A stretch of DNA of 64,000 nt from CAZPNX01 sp964588285 (GTDB lineage: Bacteria > Edwardsbacteria > AC1 > EtOH8). Under the pieces are notes generated by a model. The model was not told the origin of the DNA and did no database searches. It worked only from the letters and a program-made list of their open reading frames with translations. The stretch covers positions 1 through 64,000 of the forward strand of contig CAZPNX010000007.1 in NCBI GenBank assembly GCA_964588285.1. The letters run 5' to 3'. The position numbers were made by a program, and so were the translations under genes. Of this stretch, positions 50,365 to 58,274 are shown one piece after another; the first letter of the stretch is position 1, and each line of letters begins with the position of its first letter.

Positions 50365-51329
50365 ATCCGTTTCATAACCTGCCGATCATCCGCCCGCCGC
50401 AGGTGCTGAACGGCTCGCCTTTTATTGGCTATGAGTACATAGTGTTCCATCACCCAGCAGCCGGCAGCCACAATGGCCCGGGCCCAGGTCCAGTCGCCCG
50501 AGGCCAAGGCTTTGGCCAGCGACATGGCCTCCAGCGCCATCCTTGATGGCCAGGCCCACAGCAGGCTGGCCAGGGAATAGTTCTTGAGCAGCATCAGCAG
50601 GCTGTTGCGGTGGTTGAGGTACATCTTGCGGAAATCCCCGGCCGGCAGCGAGCCGCCGGACAGGTGGTAGACCAATGAATCTGGTACCGAGATTACCCGG
50701 TAACCGGCCAGATGCAACCGCCAGCAGAGGTCTATCTCCTCCATGTGCATGAAGAAGTCCTCGTCTAAAAAACCGACCTCCTCTAGGGCCGAGCGCCGGT
50801 AGATGGAGGCCGAGCCCGAGGCCCAGAATATGTCCGGGGGGCTGTTGTCATATTGGCCTTGGTCCTGCTCCAGGGTCTGGAAAAGCCGGCCCCGGCAATA
50901 GGGGTAGCCGTAGACATCCATCAGGCCGCCGGCCCCGCCGGAGTAGTCGAAGGTGGATCTCTCCCTGAGCCATTTTATCTTGGGCTGGGCGGCGGCGATA
51001 GAAGCATCGGAGTCCATGGCCAGGACCAAAGACCCCAGCCAGCCCGTCTCGACCTCGGTGTCGTTGTTGAGAAGAGCCACGTACTCCCCGGTGGTGGACC
51101 TGATGCCCAGGTTGCAGCCGCCGGCAAATCCCAGATTTTTTCCGGAAGCTATCACCGTGATGTATGGAAAAGCCTCCTTGGCCTTGGCCGGACTGCCGTC
51201 GGTCGATCCGTTGTCGATCAGAAAAACCTCATAGTCTTGGTCCCCGGAGCCGGCCAGAGACTCCAGACATCGTTTTAGAAGCTCCCAGCCGTTATAGTGA
51301 GGAATGATGACCGATATCCGGCTGCCCAT
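50292..51329 (-). CDS. Family 2 glycosyltransferase (rhamnosyltransferase-like)
   Basis: 345 residues. GT-A fold: RISVIIPHYNGWELLKRCL, VFLIDNGSTDGS, NLGFAGGCNLGI, VALLNNDTEVETGWL (the DxD-type site) and FWASGSASIYRRSALEEVGF plus DEDFFMHMEEIDLCWRL are typical of COG1216 enzymes that add sugars to O-antigen or surface glycans. A C-terminal helical region (about 230-345) may touch the membrane. Located between a phosphoesterase and the flippase-like gene. Confidence 0.92.
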   Translation of the reverse strand: MGSRISVIIPHYNGWELLKRCLESLAGSGDQDYEVFLIDNGSTDGSPAKAKEAFPYITVIASGKNLGFAGGCNLGIRSTTGEYVALLNNDTEVETGWLGSLVLAMDSDASIAAAQPKIKWLRERSTFDYSGGAGGLMDVYGYPYCRGRLFQTLEQDQGQYDNSPPDIFWASGSASIYRRSALEEVGFLDEDFFMHMEEIDLCWRLHLAGYRVISVPDSLVYHLSGGSLPAGDFRKMYLNHRNSLLMLLKNYSLASLLWAWPSRMALEAMSLAKALASGDWTWARAIVAAGCWVMEHYVLIANKRRAVQHLRRADDRQVMKRMCRRSAALAYFLGGKRTAAELEAN

Positions 51330-51367
51330 TTTTTGGTCAAATCACATTTATTAATTCGTCTGCTGGA

Positions 51368-52105
51368 CTACAGGCCGCTGGCCAGCCTTTCCGCCAGTCG
51401 GGCCGGCAGCCCGGCCCTGAGGATCTTGGCCTGGGTTGTAGCCAGGTCATACTCCACCCGGTGGATAACCGCCTCCCCCCTCTGGTCGTCGAAGACGGCG
51501 TATCCGGCCCGGGGATCGCCGTCCCGGGGCTGGCCCACGCTGCCCACATTCACGATGTAGCGGCGGCCCGGCTCCATCTGCAGATACTCCCGACCGACCA
51601 CCGAACAGCGCCCCCCCGAATGGCATTGCCAGGCTACCGGCTGGTGGGAATGGCCCACAAAACACAGCGGCCGGTTCATCCGCTCAAATTGAAACTCGGC
51701 CTCGTCGATGGACAGGATATAACGCCACTCCTGGGGCCGGTCCGGTGTGGAATGGACCGCAATGAAGCCGTCGGCCCCGGGTATTTCCAAAGCCAGCGGC
51801 AGCTGCGACAGAAAAATTCTTTCGGATTCCGTGATTTTTTGGGCCGTCCATTCGGCGGCCGCTCTGGCGCTACGGTTGAAATAGCCAAGGTCGACCTTGC
51901 CCACCGCCCCCCAGTCGTGGTTGCCGGCCACCACCAGCTCGGTGCTCTGGCGGATTCTGGCCAAGCAGGGCCCGGGATCGGCCCCATAGCCCACTATGTC
52001 GCCCAGACAGACGATGCCATCGACCCGGCGACGGCCGATGTCGGACAGCACCGCTTCCAGGGCCTCTAGGTTGGAGTGGATGTCCGAGATGATGGCGTAC
52101 CTCAG
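51368..52105 (-). CDS. Calcineurin-type metallophosphoesterase (probable CTG start)
   Basis: 245 residues if translation begins at CTG 52105. The frame then opens LRYAIISDIHSNLEALEAVL, with the first metal motif D8-x-H10; a GTG at 52051 would cut this motif away. Further ligands: CLGDIVGYG (D36), VVAGNHDWG (N62, H63), IAVHSTPD and FVGHSHQP. CTG overlaps the nusB stop (CTGA) behind GGAGG. The family (YfcE/YvnB-like) cleaves phosphoesters or phosphodiesters with two metals; the substrate is unknown. Coupled to nusB, so it probably relies on re-initiation. Confidence 0.88.
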   Translation of the reverse strand: MRYAIISDIHSNLEALEAVLSDIGRRRVDGIVCLGDIVGYGADPGPCLARIRQSTELVVAGNHDWGAVGKVDLGYFNRSARAAAEWTAQKITESERIFLSQLPLALEIPGADGFIAVHSTPDRPQEWRYILSIDEAEFQFERMNRPLCFVGHSHQPVAWQCHSGGRCSVVGREYLQMEPGRRYIVNVGSVGQPRDGDPRAGYAVFDDQRGEAVIHRVEYDLATTQAKILRAGLPARLAERLASGL

Positions 52106-52536
52106 CTGCCTCCGCCCTCCACTCTTTTGTCCTTCAGATCGCGGTAGATCCTGTCCAGTATCCCGTTGATGAACCGCGAGGAATCCTCCTCGCCGTAAAC
52201 CTTGGCCAGTTCGATCGACTCGTCGATGGCCACCTTGGGCGGCACCTCGTCTCCCATGAAGGCCAGCTGGGCTGCGCCCATCCTTAAAATGTTTCGGTCG
52301 ACCACCGCCATCCTGTCCAGGCGCCAGTTGTCGGCAGCGGCCACAATCATCCGGTCGATTTTACCACGGTTCTGATGCACTGCTTCAGCCAGCCGGCAGG
52401 CGAACTGGCGCAGCCCTTCCCCCTGAATCTCGAGGCTCTCGGCCGAGGCCACCGCCTCGGCCGGCCCGGCTTCGGTGTATTCCATCAGATAGAGGGCCTT
52501 GAGCGCCAAAGCCCGGGCCTGCCTTCTGCTTCCCAT
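52102..52536 (-). CDS. nusB: Transcription antitermination factor NusB
   Basis: 144 residues, all helical: RRQARALALKALYLMEY, LDRMAVVDRNILRMGAAQLAF, VPPKVAIDESIELAKVYGEE and RFINGILDRIYRDLK are the NusB core. With NusE it binds boxA in rRNA leaders. It starts directly after ribH, the arrangement seen in many bacteria. Confidence 0.96.
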   Translation of the reverse strand: MGSRRQARALALKALYLMEYTEAGPAEAVASAESLEIQGEGLRQFACRLAEAVHQNRGKIDRMIVAAADNWRLDRMAVVDRNILRMGAAQLAFMGDEVPPKVAIDESIELAKVYGEEDSSRFINGILDRIYRDLKDKRVEGGGS

Positions 52537-53010
52537 CTACTTGGCGGACAGCTGACGGTAGAGGTCGGCCATCTCCATGGCGAACAGGGCGGCCTCCCAT
52601 CCCTTGTTGCCGGATTTACTGCCGGCCCGCTCCAAGGCCTGCTCCAGATTGTCGGTGGTCACCACCCCGAAGATGGCGGGTACGCCCGATGACAGGGAGA
52701 CCTGGGCCACCCCTTTGGCCACCTCGGCCGCGATGTAGTCGAAATGCGGGGTGTCGCCCCGGATGACCGCCCCCAGGCAGATGACCGCCTGGTATTTTTT
52801 GGACTGGGCGGCCCGGGCCGCCACCGCCGGGATCTCAAACGATCCCGGCACCCAGATGACATCCACTTTTTCCCCCTCACCTCCATGTCGCTTCAGGCAG
52901 TCCAGGGCGCCGTCCAGCAGCCGCTGGCTCACCAGGTCGTTGAAGCGCGAGACCACGATGCAGAACTTTTTCCCGGCGGCGCTCAGTTGGCCTTCGATCA
53001 CTTTGGGCAT
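52537..53010 (-). CDS. ribH: 6,7-dimethyl-8-ribityllumazine synthase
   Basis: 157 residues. VVSRFNDLVSQRLLDGAL, VPGSFEIPAVAARAA, CLGAVIRGDTPHFDYIA (catalytic His) and PAIFGVVTTDNLEQALERAG are diagnostic. It condenses the pyrimidine and dihydroxybutanone phosphate to lumazine, the penultimate riboflavin step. Confidence 0.97.
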   Translation of the reverse strand: MPKVIEGQLSAAGKKFCIVVSRFNDLVSQRLLDGALDCLKRHGGEGEKVDVIWVPGSFEIPAVAARAAQSKKYQAVICLGAVIRGDTPHFDYIAAEVAKGVAQVSLSSGVPAIFGVVTTDNLEQALERAGSKSGNKGWEAALFAMEMADLYRQLSAK

Positions 53011-53081
53011 GGCTTTCCCCCTCTATTTGGCTTTTCTGGTTTCAATTCGACCCGGATAAATCAAAGGGAGTCGGTCATATT

Positions 53082-54311
53082 TTAACGGCAGCTGATAACC
53101 GGAAGCAGGTGCCCCATCTTGTCCCGTTTGGTCCTCAAGTATCTGGCGTTGGCCGGATGACACTTCACCGGTATCGGTATCCGCCTGGCAATCCGCAGGC
53201 CGTGGCCCTCCAGACCGGCGATCTTGTCCGGATTGTTGGTGATCAGCCTGATGGAGGTCAAGCCCAAATCCTTGAGTATCTGGGCCCCAATCCCGTAATC
53301 GCGCTCGTCGGGGCGAAAGCCCAGAGCCAGGTTGGCCTCGATGGTATCCAGCCCCTTGTCCTGCAGCCGGTAGGCCCGCAGCTTGTTGTAGAGGCCGATG
53401 CCGCGGCCCTCCTGTCTCATGTAGAGGAACACCCCCCGGCCGGCCTTTTCAATCATTTGCAGAGCTTTCCCAAGCTGCTGGCCGCAGTCGCAGCGCAGGG
53501 AACCTAGGATGTCTCCGGTCAAACACTGGGAGTGGACCCGGACCAGAACCTCCTTCCGGCCCCGCACCCGTCCCTTGACCAGGGCCAGATGGTGATAATT
53601 TTCGACCTGGTCCTCATAGACCAGCAATTTGAAATTTCCATATTTGGTCGGCAGTTTTGTCTCCACTGCCAACCGCACCAATTTCTCCCTACGACGGCGG
53701 TAGGCGATCAGGTCCTTGACCGTGACGATGGGAAGTCCGTATCCCCTGGCAAATTTGTAGAGTTCCTGGCCCCGGGCCATACTTCCATCCTCGGACATTA
53801 TTTCGCAAAGCACTCCGGCCGGATAGAATCCGGCCATCCGGGCTAAATCGGCTGCGGCCTCGGTGTGGCCGGCCCGGCGCAGTACCCCTCCCTCGGCCGT
53901 CCGCAAAGGAAAGACATGGCCGGGCCGGGCCAGATCTTTTGGTTTGGTTTTTGAGTCGATCAGGGCTTTGATGGTGGCCGCTCGGTCGTGGGCCGAAATG
54001 CCGGTGGTGGTGCCCTTTCTGGCATCCACCGAGACGGTAAAGGCCGTGCCGTGCAGGGCGGTGTTGCCCGAGGATTGTAGCGGCAGGTCAAGTTCCAGAC
54101 AGCGCTCTTCCGGCAAGGAAACGCAGATAAGGCCTCGGGCGTGCTTGGCCATGAAGTTGACCGCCTGGGGCGTAACCTTGGCCGCGGCCATTACTAGATC
54201 GCCCTCGTTTTCCCGGTCCTCGTCGTCCACCACCACCGCCATGCCCCCTCGGCGGATGGCGGCTACTGCCTCGGGGACCGTGTCGAATCTGAATAGTTTG
54301 GTTTGATTCAT
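53082..54311 (-). CDS. ribBA: Bifunctional DHBP synthase/GTP cyclohydrolase II
   Basis: 409 residues. N-terminal RibB (about 1-205: VVDDEDRENEGDLVMAA, HARGLICVSL, TGISAHDRAATI, GHTEAAADLARMAG) makes dihydroxybutanone phosphate; C-terminal RibA (about 210-405: VRVHSQCLTGDILGSLRCDC with the zinc Cys residues, GQQLGKALQMI, YMRQEGRGIGLYNKLRAYRL) opens GTP. It supplies both riboflavin precursors. Between ribE and ribH; the 84-bp gap upstream has no extra feature. Confidence 0.97.
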   Translation of the reverse strand: MNQTKLFRFDTVPEAVAAIRRGGMAVVVDDEDRENEGDLVMAAAKVTPQAVNFMAKHARGLICVSLPEERCLELDLPLQSSGNTALHGTAFTVSVDARKGTTTGISAHDRAATIKALIDSKTKPKDLARPGHVFPLRTAEGGVLRRAGHTEAAADLARMAGFYPAGVLCEIMSEDGSMARGQELYKFARGYGLPIVTVKDLIAYRRRREKLVRLAVETKLPTKYGNFKLLVYEDQVENYHHLALVKGRVRGRKEVLVRVHSQCLTGDILGSLRCDCGQQLGKALQMIEKAGRGVFLYMRQEGRGIGLYNKLRAYRLQDKGLDTIEANLALGFRPDERDYGIGAQILKDLGLTSIRLITNNPDKIAGLEGHGLRIARRIPIPVKCHPANARYLRTKRDKMGHLLPVISCR

Positions 54312-54395
54312 CTGTTTATCTCTGGAACCGAGGCGCCTAGCTTCCTATGGTTCCCGGTAAAATCGGCCGTCACTGCGCCTCGGCTAAAGTGTCGG

Positions 54396-54980
54396 CTATC
54401 GAGCTTTTATCAATGCCTCCAGATATTTGGCCGCCATGTCCGTCTCGATGTTCACCCGGTCTCCGGCCCGCCAACTCCCGATGGTAGTAGCCGACAAAGT
54501 GTGGGGAACGACGGCTAGGCGGAAACCTGTGGATAGTTTTTCGGCCACAGTAAGGCTGATGCCGTTGATGGCCACCGAGCATTTGTCGGCAATGTATTTC
54601 CGCCATTCCTGATCCGCCCATAACTCGATGTCCCAATGCTCGGAGCGTTTTATTATCCTGTTGATCTTTCCCACTCCGTCCACATGGCCGTAGACCAGAT
54701 GCCCGCCCAGCCGGTCGCCCAGCTTCAGGGCCCGTTCCAGGTTAACCCTTCGTCCGGGGCGGTAACCGCCGATTATGGTCCTCCGGAGCGACTCGGGGCT
54801 GACGTCGGCGGCAAAAACGTTCTTGAGCGCGGAAGCCACGGTCAGGCAGGCGCCGTCGACGTTGACGCTCTCGCCCGTGGATAAATGGCTCCAGGGCGTA
54901 TGGATTTCAAGCCTGGCCGTACCCGTTTTGAGGCTAAGCGATTTTACGGTGCCGATAGTTTCGATAATACCGGTGAACAT
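54396..54980 (-). CDS. ribE: Riboflavin synthase alpha chain
   Basis: 194 residues with the twin lumazine-binding repeats: MFTGIIETIGTV, STGESVNVDGACLTVAS (first), GHLVYGHVDGVGKI, and YIADKCSVAINGISLTVAE (second). It dismutates two lumazines to riboflavin. Starts 7 bp after ribD. Confidence 0.96.
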   Translation of the reverse strand: MFTGIIETIGTVKSLSLKTGTARLEIHTPWSHLSTGESVNVDGACLTVASALKNVFAADVSPESLRRTIIGGYRPGRRVNLERALKLGDRLGGHLVYGHVDGVGKINRIIKRSEHWDIELWADQEWRKYIADKCSVAINGISLTVAEKLSTGFRLAVVPHTLSATTIGSWRAGDRVNIETDMAAKYLEALIKAR

Positions 54981-54987
54981 CGCTTCT

Positions 54988-56106
54988 TTAATCGGATTTC
55001 ATCCTGCCTTCGCAGAGCAGGTCCGTCCCTATATTAACATAGCTGCAACTTGTAACACGCAACGAACTATCCAAGGTATCCACTGAAATATCTCCGACCG
55101 CCGCCGCTCCTTCGCTGCCGATAATCCTCGGCGTATAGAAGAAGGCCACCTTGTCCACCAGATCGGATCTCAGCATTGAAGCCGCCACCTGGCCGCCTCC
55201 CTCCACCAATAAGGTATAGAATTCGTGAAGTCCCATTTTTTGGACCAGCTTCGCCAGGTCCACCCGTCCTATGGCATCCTGTTCGATGGTCCAGACCTCG
55301 ACCTCCTGCTTCGCCAGCTCCCTGAGTTTCACGGAATCCGCCCGGGAGGTGGTGGCCACCACCGTCTTGGCCGCCGACTGATCCCAGATCTTCCTATCCA
55401 GCGGCGTCCGCAAAGTGGAATCTACCACGAAGCGGGTCGGCTGGCGCTTCTCCGGATTATCTACCAGGCGCACCGTCAGCTCGGGATCGTCGGCCATCAC
55501 CGTGCCCGTCCCCACCAGCACCGCCTCGGACTCCAGTCGCATCAGGTGGACCCGCTCCAAGGATTCCTGGCATGACATCCCCCGCGATTCGCCGTTCGGG
55601 GCGGCGATTCGTCCGTCAAGGCTCATGGCCAGCTTCAGGGTGACGAACGGCCGGCCGGTGGTCATGTATTTCTTATAGATTTGGTTCAGCATCTCCGCTT
55701 CTTTTTCGAGGATGCCTGATTCGACCCTGATCCCGTACTCCTCCAGCTCCCGCCCCCCTCGTCCGCATACTTTGGGATTGGGATCTCGGGCCGCGTAGAC
55801 CACCCTGGTTATCCCGCTTTTTATTATAGCCTCAACGCAGGGGGGCGTCCGCTTGTCGGTATGACAACAGGGTTCCAAAGTTACGTAAAGGGTGCCCCCC
55901 TTGGCCAATTCCCCGGCCGAAGCGATGGCCAGGGCCTCGGCGTGCGGACTCCCCGGCCTTTGATGATAGCCCTGGCCGACCACCCGTCCGTCATTGACGA
56001 CCACCGCCCCCACCATGGGATTAGGCCTGGTAAAGACCCCGCCCTTGGCGGCCAGGTCTAGGGCCAGGCGCATGAATCGTTCGTCTGTTTTGCGGTCGAC
56101 GGGCAT
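54988..56106 (-). CDS. ribD: Bifunctional pyrimidine deaminase/reductase RibD
   Basis: 372 residues. Deaminase domain: GSPHAEALAI and TLEPCCHTDKRTPPC hold the zinc His and Cys residues. Reductase domain (about 145-365): TLKLAMSLDGRIA, AVLVGTGTVMADDPELTVR, LLVEGGGQVAASML. It carries out two middle steps of riboflavin synthesis. The ATG follows directly on the riboswitch terminator's T-run; the only Shine-Dalgarno candidate (AGGG) lies in the 3' arm of that hairpin, 7 nt upstream. Confidence 0.97.
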   Translation of the reverse strand: MPVDRKTDERFMRLALDLAAKGGVFTRPNPMVGAVVVNDGRVVGQGYHQRPGSPHAEALAIASAGELAKGGTLYVTLEPCCHTDKRTPPCVEAIIKSGITRVVYAARDPNPKVCGRGGRELEEYGIRVESGILEKEAEMLNQIYKKYMTTGRPFVTLKLAMSLDGRIAAPNGESRGMSCQESLERVHLMRLESEAVLVGTGTVMADDPELTVRLVDNPEKRQPTRFVVDSTLRTPLDRKIWDQSAAKTVVATTSRADSVKLRELAKQEVEVWTIEQDAIGRVDLAKLVQKMGLHEFYTLLVEGGGQVAASMLRSDLVDKVAFFYTPRIIGSEGAAAVGDISVDTLDSSLRVTSCSYVNIGTDLLCEGRMKSD

Positions 56107-56132
56107 AAAAAAACCCTGAAAAATCTCTTCAG
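56107..56132 (-). terminator. Riboswitch terminator/SD-sequestering hairpin before ribD
   Basis: CCCTGAA, 7-nt loop GAGATTT, TTCAGGG, then seven T and the ribD ATG (minus strand). The 5' arm is the same CCCTGAA that closes riboswitch helix P1, and the 3' arm holds the only SD-like AGGG. Confidence 0.9.
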
Positions 56133-56266
56133 GGCGGACTCAACCCTTGTTCCTTCTTCCATCCGGACTTTTACCGTCGGCCCCGGATTTCCACCGGGTC
56201 TGCCCCACTTTTGCGGGACTCGCGGGCTGTAACCGCCGGTCGGGGAATTCCGCCCCGCCCTGAAGG
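56128..56266 (-). promoter_or_regulatory. FMN riboswitch (RFN element)
   Basis: Conserved RFN blocks read on the minus strand: AGGGCGGGGCGGAATTCCCC, GACCGGCGGTTACAGCCCGC, GACCCGGTGGAAATCCGG, GCCGACGGTAAAAGTCCGGA and TGGAAGAAGGA. Helix P1 is TTCAGGGCGG with CCGCCCTGAA. It binds FMN and controls the riboflavin operon that starts with ribD. Confidence 0.97.
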
Positions 56267-56273
56267 ATGAATA

Positions 56274-56302
56274 AATATATCGCATCGGCCGGGGAAAGTC
56301 AA
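56274..56302 (-). promoter_or_regulatory. Promoter of the riboflavin operon
   Basis: Minus strand: TTGACT (56,302-56,297), 17-bp spacer, TATATT (56,279-56,274). The start site would be near 56,267, the first base of the riboswitch. The -35 box includes the ftsY stop codon. Confidence 0.8.
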
Positions 56303-57237
56303 GAATGTTTTGTCTCTTGGCCTGACGGCTGGCCCAGCAGGCTTTCGACAAAATCATCGGCCGAAAATTCCTGCAGGTCTTCGACCCCTTCTCCGGTGCC
56401 CACCCAAAGCACTGGAATCCCAAACTCCTGGCGGACGGCCAGCGCCATACCCCCCTTGGCCGTGCCGTCCAGCTTTGTCAGTATGATGCCGTCAACCGGC
56501 GCCGCCTCTGAAAACAGACGCGCCTGAGTCAGGCCGGTCTGGCCGGCGGAGGCATCCATCACCAAAAGCCCCAGATGCGGAGCCCCGGCCATCCTTTTGC
56601 CGATGGTGGCGTGGATCTTGCGCAATTCATCCTGAAGATGCCTCTTGTTGTGCATCCGGCCGGCGGTATCCACCAGCAGGACGTCGGCCCCCCTGGCTTG
56701 GGCCGCAGCCACCGCATCATAGGCCACTGCGGCCGGATCGGCCCCGGCCTTGGAGGTCACCAGTTCGGCTCCGGCCCGGCCCGCCCAGACGGCCAGCTGC
56801 TGTCCGGCAGCCGCCCGGTAGGTGTCGGCCGCGGCCATCATCACCTTTAAGCCCTGCCCCGTCAGCCTATGCCCCAACTTGCCCAGGCTGGTGGTCTTGC
56901 CCGATCCGTTGACCCCGTATATCAGCCATACCTGCGGCTTGGTCGCCATATTAGAAATTAGAAAATCGAAATTCGAAGTTTCAGCCTTGGCTTCCCGCAA
57001 TATGGCCAGCATCTCCGCCTTCAGCCGCCCCAGAGCGTCTAACTCTGACGGACCCTGGCTTACCGCTGCCAACAGCCTGGCGGCGGCCGCCGTCCCGACA
57101 TCGGCCGAAAGCAGCAGATTCTCGAGGTTTGCCATCTCCTCTGGCGTCAGCTGCCGTTTGCCGCCGAGCGCCCCAGAAACCGCGCCGAAAAAGGCGCTCC
57201 GTGCCTTGGCCAGGCTTTGTCCTATCGATTTTAGCAT
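56299..57237 (-). CDS. ftsY: Signal recognition particle receptor FtsY with a repeat-derived linker insertion
   Basis: 312 residues, a short FtsY without the acidic A domain. N domain (1-85), then Walker A GVNGSGKTTSLGKLG, VLLVDTAGRMHNKRHLQDEL, ILTKLDGTAKGGMALAV and LWVGTGEGVEDLQEF. Between the N and G domains, residues ETSNFDFLISNM are encoded by AT-rich DNA (56,948-56,983) that looks like a dispersed repeat, in frame. GTP-dependent partner of Ffh at the membrane. No terminator follows it; the riboflavin promoter overlaps its stop. Confidence 0.95.
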   Translation of the reverse strand: MLKSIGQSLAKARSAFFGAVSGALGGKRQLTPEEMANLENLLLSADVGTAAAARLLAAVSQGPSELDALGRLKAEMLAILREAKAETSNFDFLISNMATKPQVWLIYGVNGSGKTTSLGKLGHRLTGQGLKVMMAAADTYRAAAGQQLAVWAGRAGAELVTSKAGADPAAVAYDAVAAAQARGADVLLVDTAGRMHNKRHLQDELRKIHATIGKRMAGAPHLGLLVMDASAGQTGLTQARLFSEAAPVDGIILTKLDGTAKGGMALAVRQEFGIPVLWVGTGEGVEDLQEFSADDFVESLLGQPSGQETKHS

Positions 57238-57291
57238 CGCCCTTTTTCAACCATTAGCTGGTGCGGATTGGAAGTGCCGATTTCCGATAAA

Positions 57292-57318
57292 AACAGCCGG
57301 CCTTGTCGGCCGGCTGTT
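57292..57318 (-). terminator. Intrinsic terminator after the CorA-like gene
   Basis: AACAGCCGGCC, 5-nt loop, GGCCGGCTGTT, followed by TTTTATC on the minus strand. Confidence 0.9.
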
Positions 57319-57335
57319 GAGATATATTCCGGCCC

Positions 57336-58244
57336 TCACCACTTCTTGAACTTCCAGAACAAATAGAATCCGATTACCGAAACCATAGCCAGGCTCATAA
57401 TGATCCAGAAGGCGTTATTATGACCGGATAGGGGTATGCGGACGTTCATGGAGAAGGCGCTGACCACGAAAGTGGGCACCATGATGCCGATGGTTATGAT
57501 GTTCAGGGTCTTCATCAGTACATTGAGGTTGTTGGAGACGATGGAGACCCTGGCGTCCATCAGGCTGGCCAGGATGTTGGAGTAGATCTCGGCCTGGCGG
57601 TAGCACTGGTTGTTCTCGATGATGATGTCGTCCAGGTACTCGGCCTCCTCCTGGCTGAGGCCGGCCTTGGCGGCGTTCAGCTTCAGCCGTTCGGCCATGA
57701 TGCCGTTGGCGTTGATGGCGTTCAGGTAGTAGACCAGGCTCTTCTCCAGGGTGAAGAGGTTCAGCAGGTACTTGTTCTCCATGGAGGCGTTGATCTTGCC
57801 CTCCAGGGAGTCGGAAACCATGTTGATGATCTTGAGGTGCTCGGTGAAGTGGTTTATGGAACGGTAGATTATCCTCAGAGCCAGGTCGCGCAACGAGTTT
57901 GCTCCCCGGAAGCACTTGCCCTCGAACAGCGGCACCTCCTCGCTGACCACCACCACCATCCGGTCGCTGTAGAGGAAGATGCCGAAGGAGGCGATCTTGA
58001 AGAGAAACTGATCCTTGGCCGAATAGTTCTTGGGCCGCTTGACGATCATGGCCAGGTGATCGGGTTCGAACTCCAGCCGGGCCGGCTCGTCCGGGTCCAG
58101 GGCCGAGGCCAGGGTGTGCTCGTCGATCTGATATTGGTCGATCAGATGCCGCCGTTCGGAATCGTCCGGAGCGCAGTAGACCTCGACCGGTCCGGATTCG
58201 GCCTCCTGGATCCCGGCTTCAGCAATGCGGTAGCGCTTGATCAT
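57336..58244 (-). CDS. CorA-like divalent cation transporter with SMN in place of GMN
   Basis: 302 residues. Long N-terminal cytoplasmic domain, helical stalk (about 130-235) and two C-terminal membrane helices (IGIMVPTFVVSAFSMN; FWIIMSLAMVSVIGFYLFW), ending in a basic KFKKW. CorA pentamers admit Mg or Co through the conserved GMN at the end of TM1; here that motif reads SMN (AFSMNVRIPL). Such variants occur in CorA relatives and may alter selectivity or direction. Lies between smc and ftsY, with its own terminator. Confidence 0.92.
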   Translation of the reverse strand: MIKRYRIAEAGIQEAESGPVEVYCAPDDSERRHLIDQYQIDEHTLASALDPDEPARLEFEPDHLAMIVKRPKNYSAKDQFLFKIASFGIFLYSDRMVVVVSEEVPLFEGKCFRGANSLRDLALRIIYRSINHFTEHLKIINMVSDSLEGKINASMENKYLLNLFTLEKSLVYYLNAINANGIMAERLKLNAAKAGLSQEEAEYLDDIIIENNQCYRQAEIYSNILASLMDARVSIVSNNLNVLMKTLNIITIGIMVPTFVVSAFSMNVRIPLSGHNNAFWIIMSLAMVSVIGFYLFWKFKKW

Positions 58245-58274
58245 GGCTCGTGCTTATTGGGGGACGGAATTATT

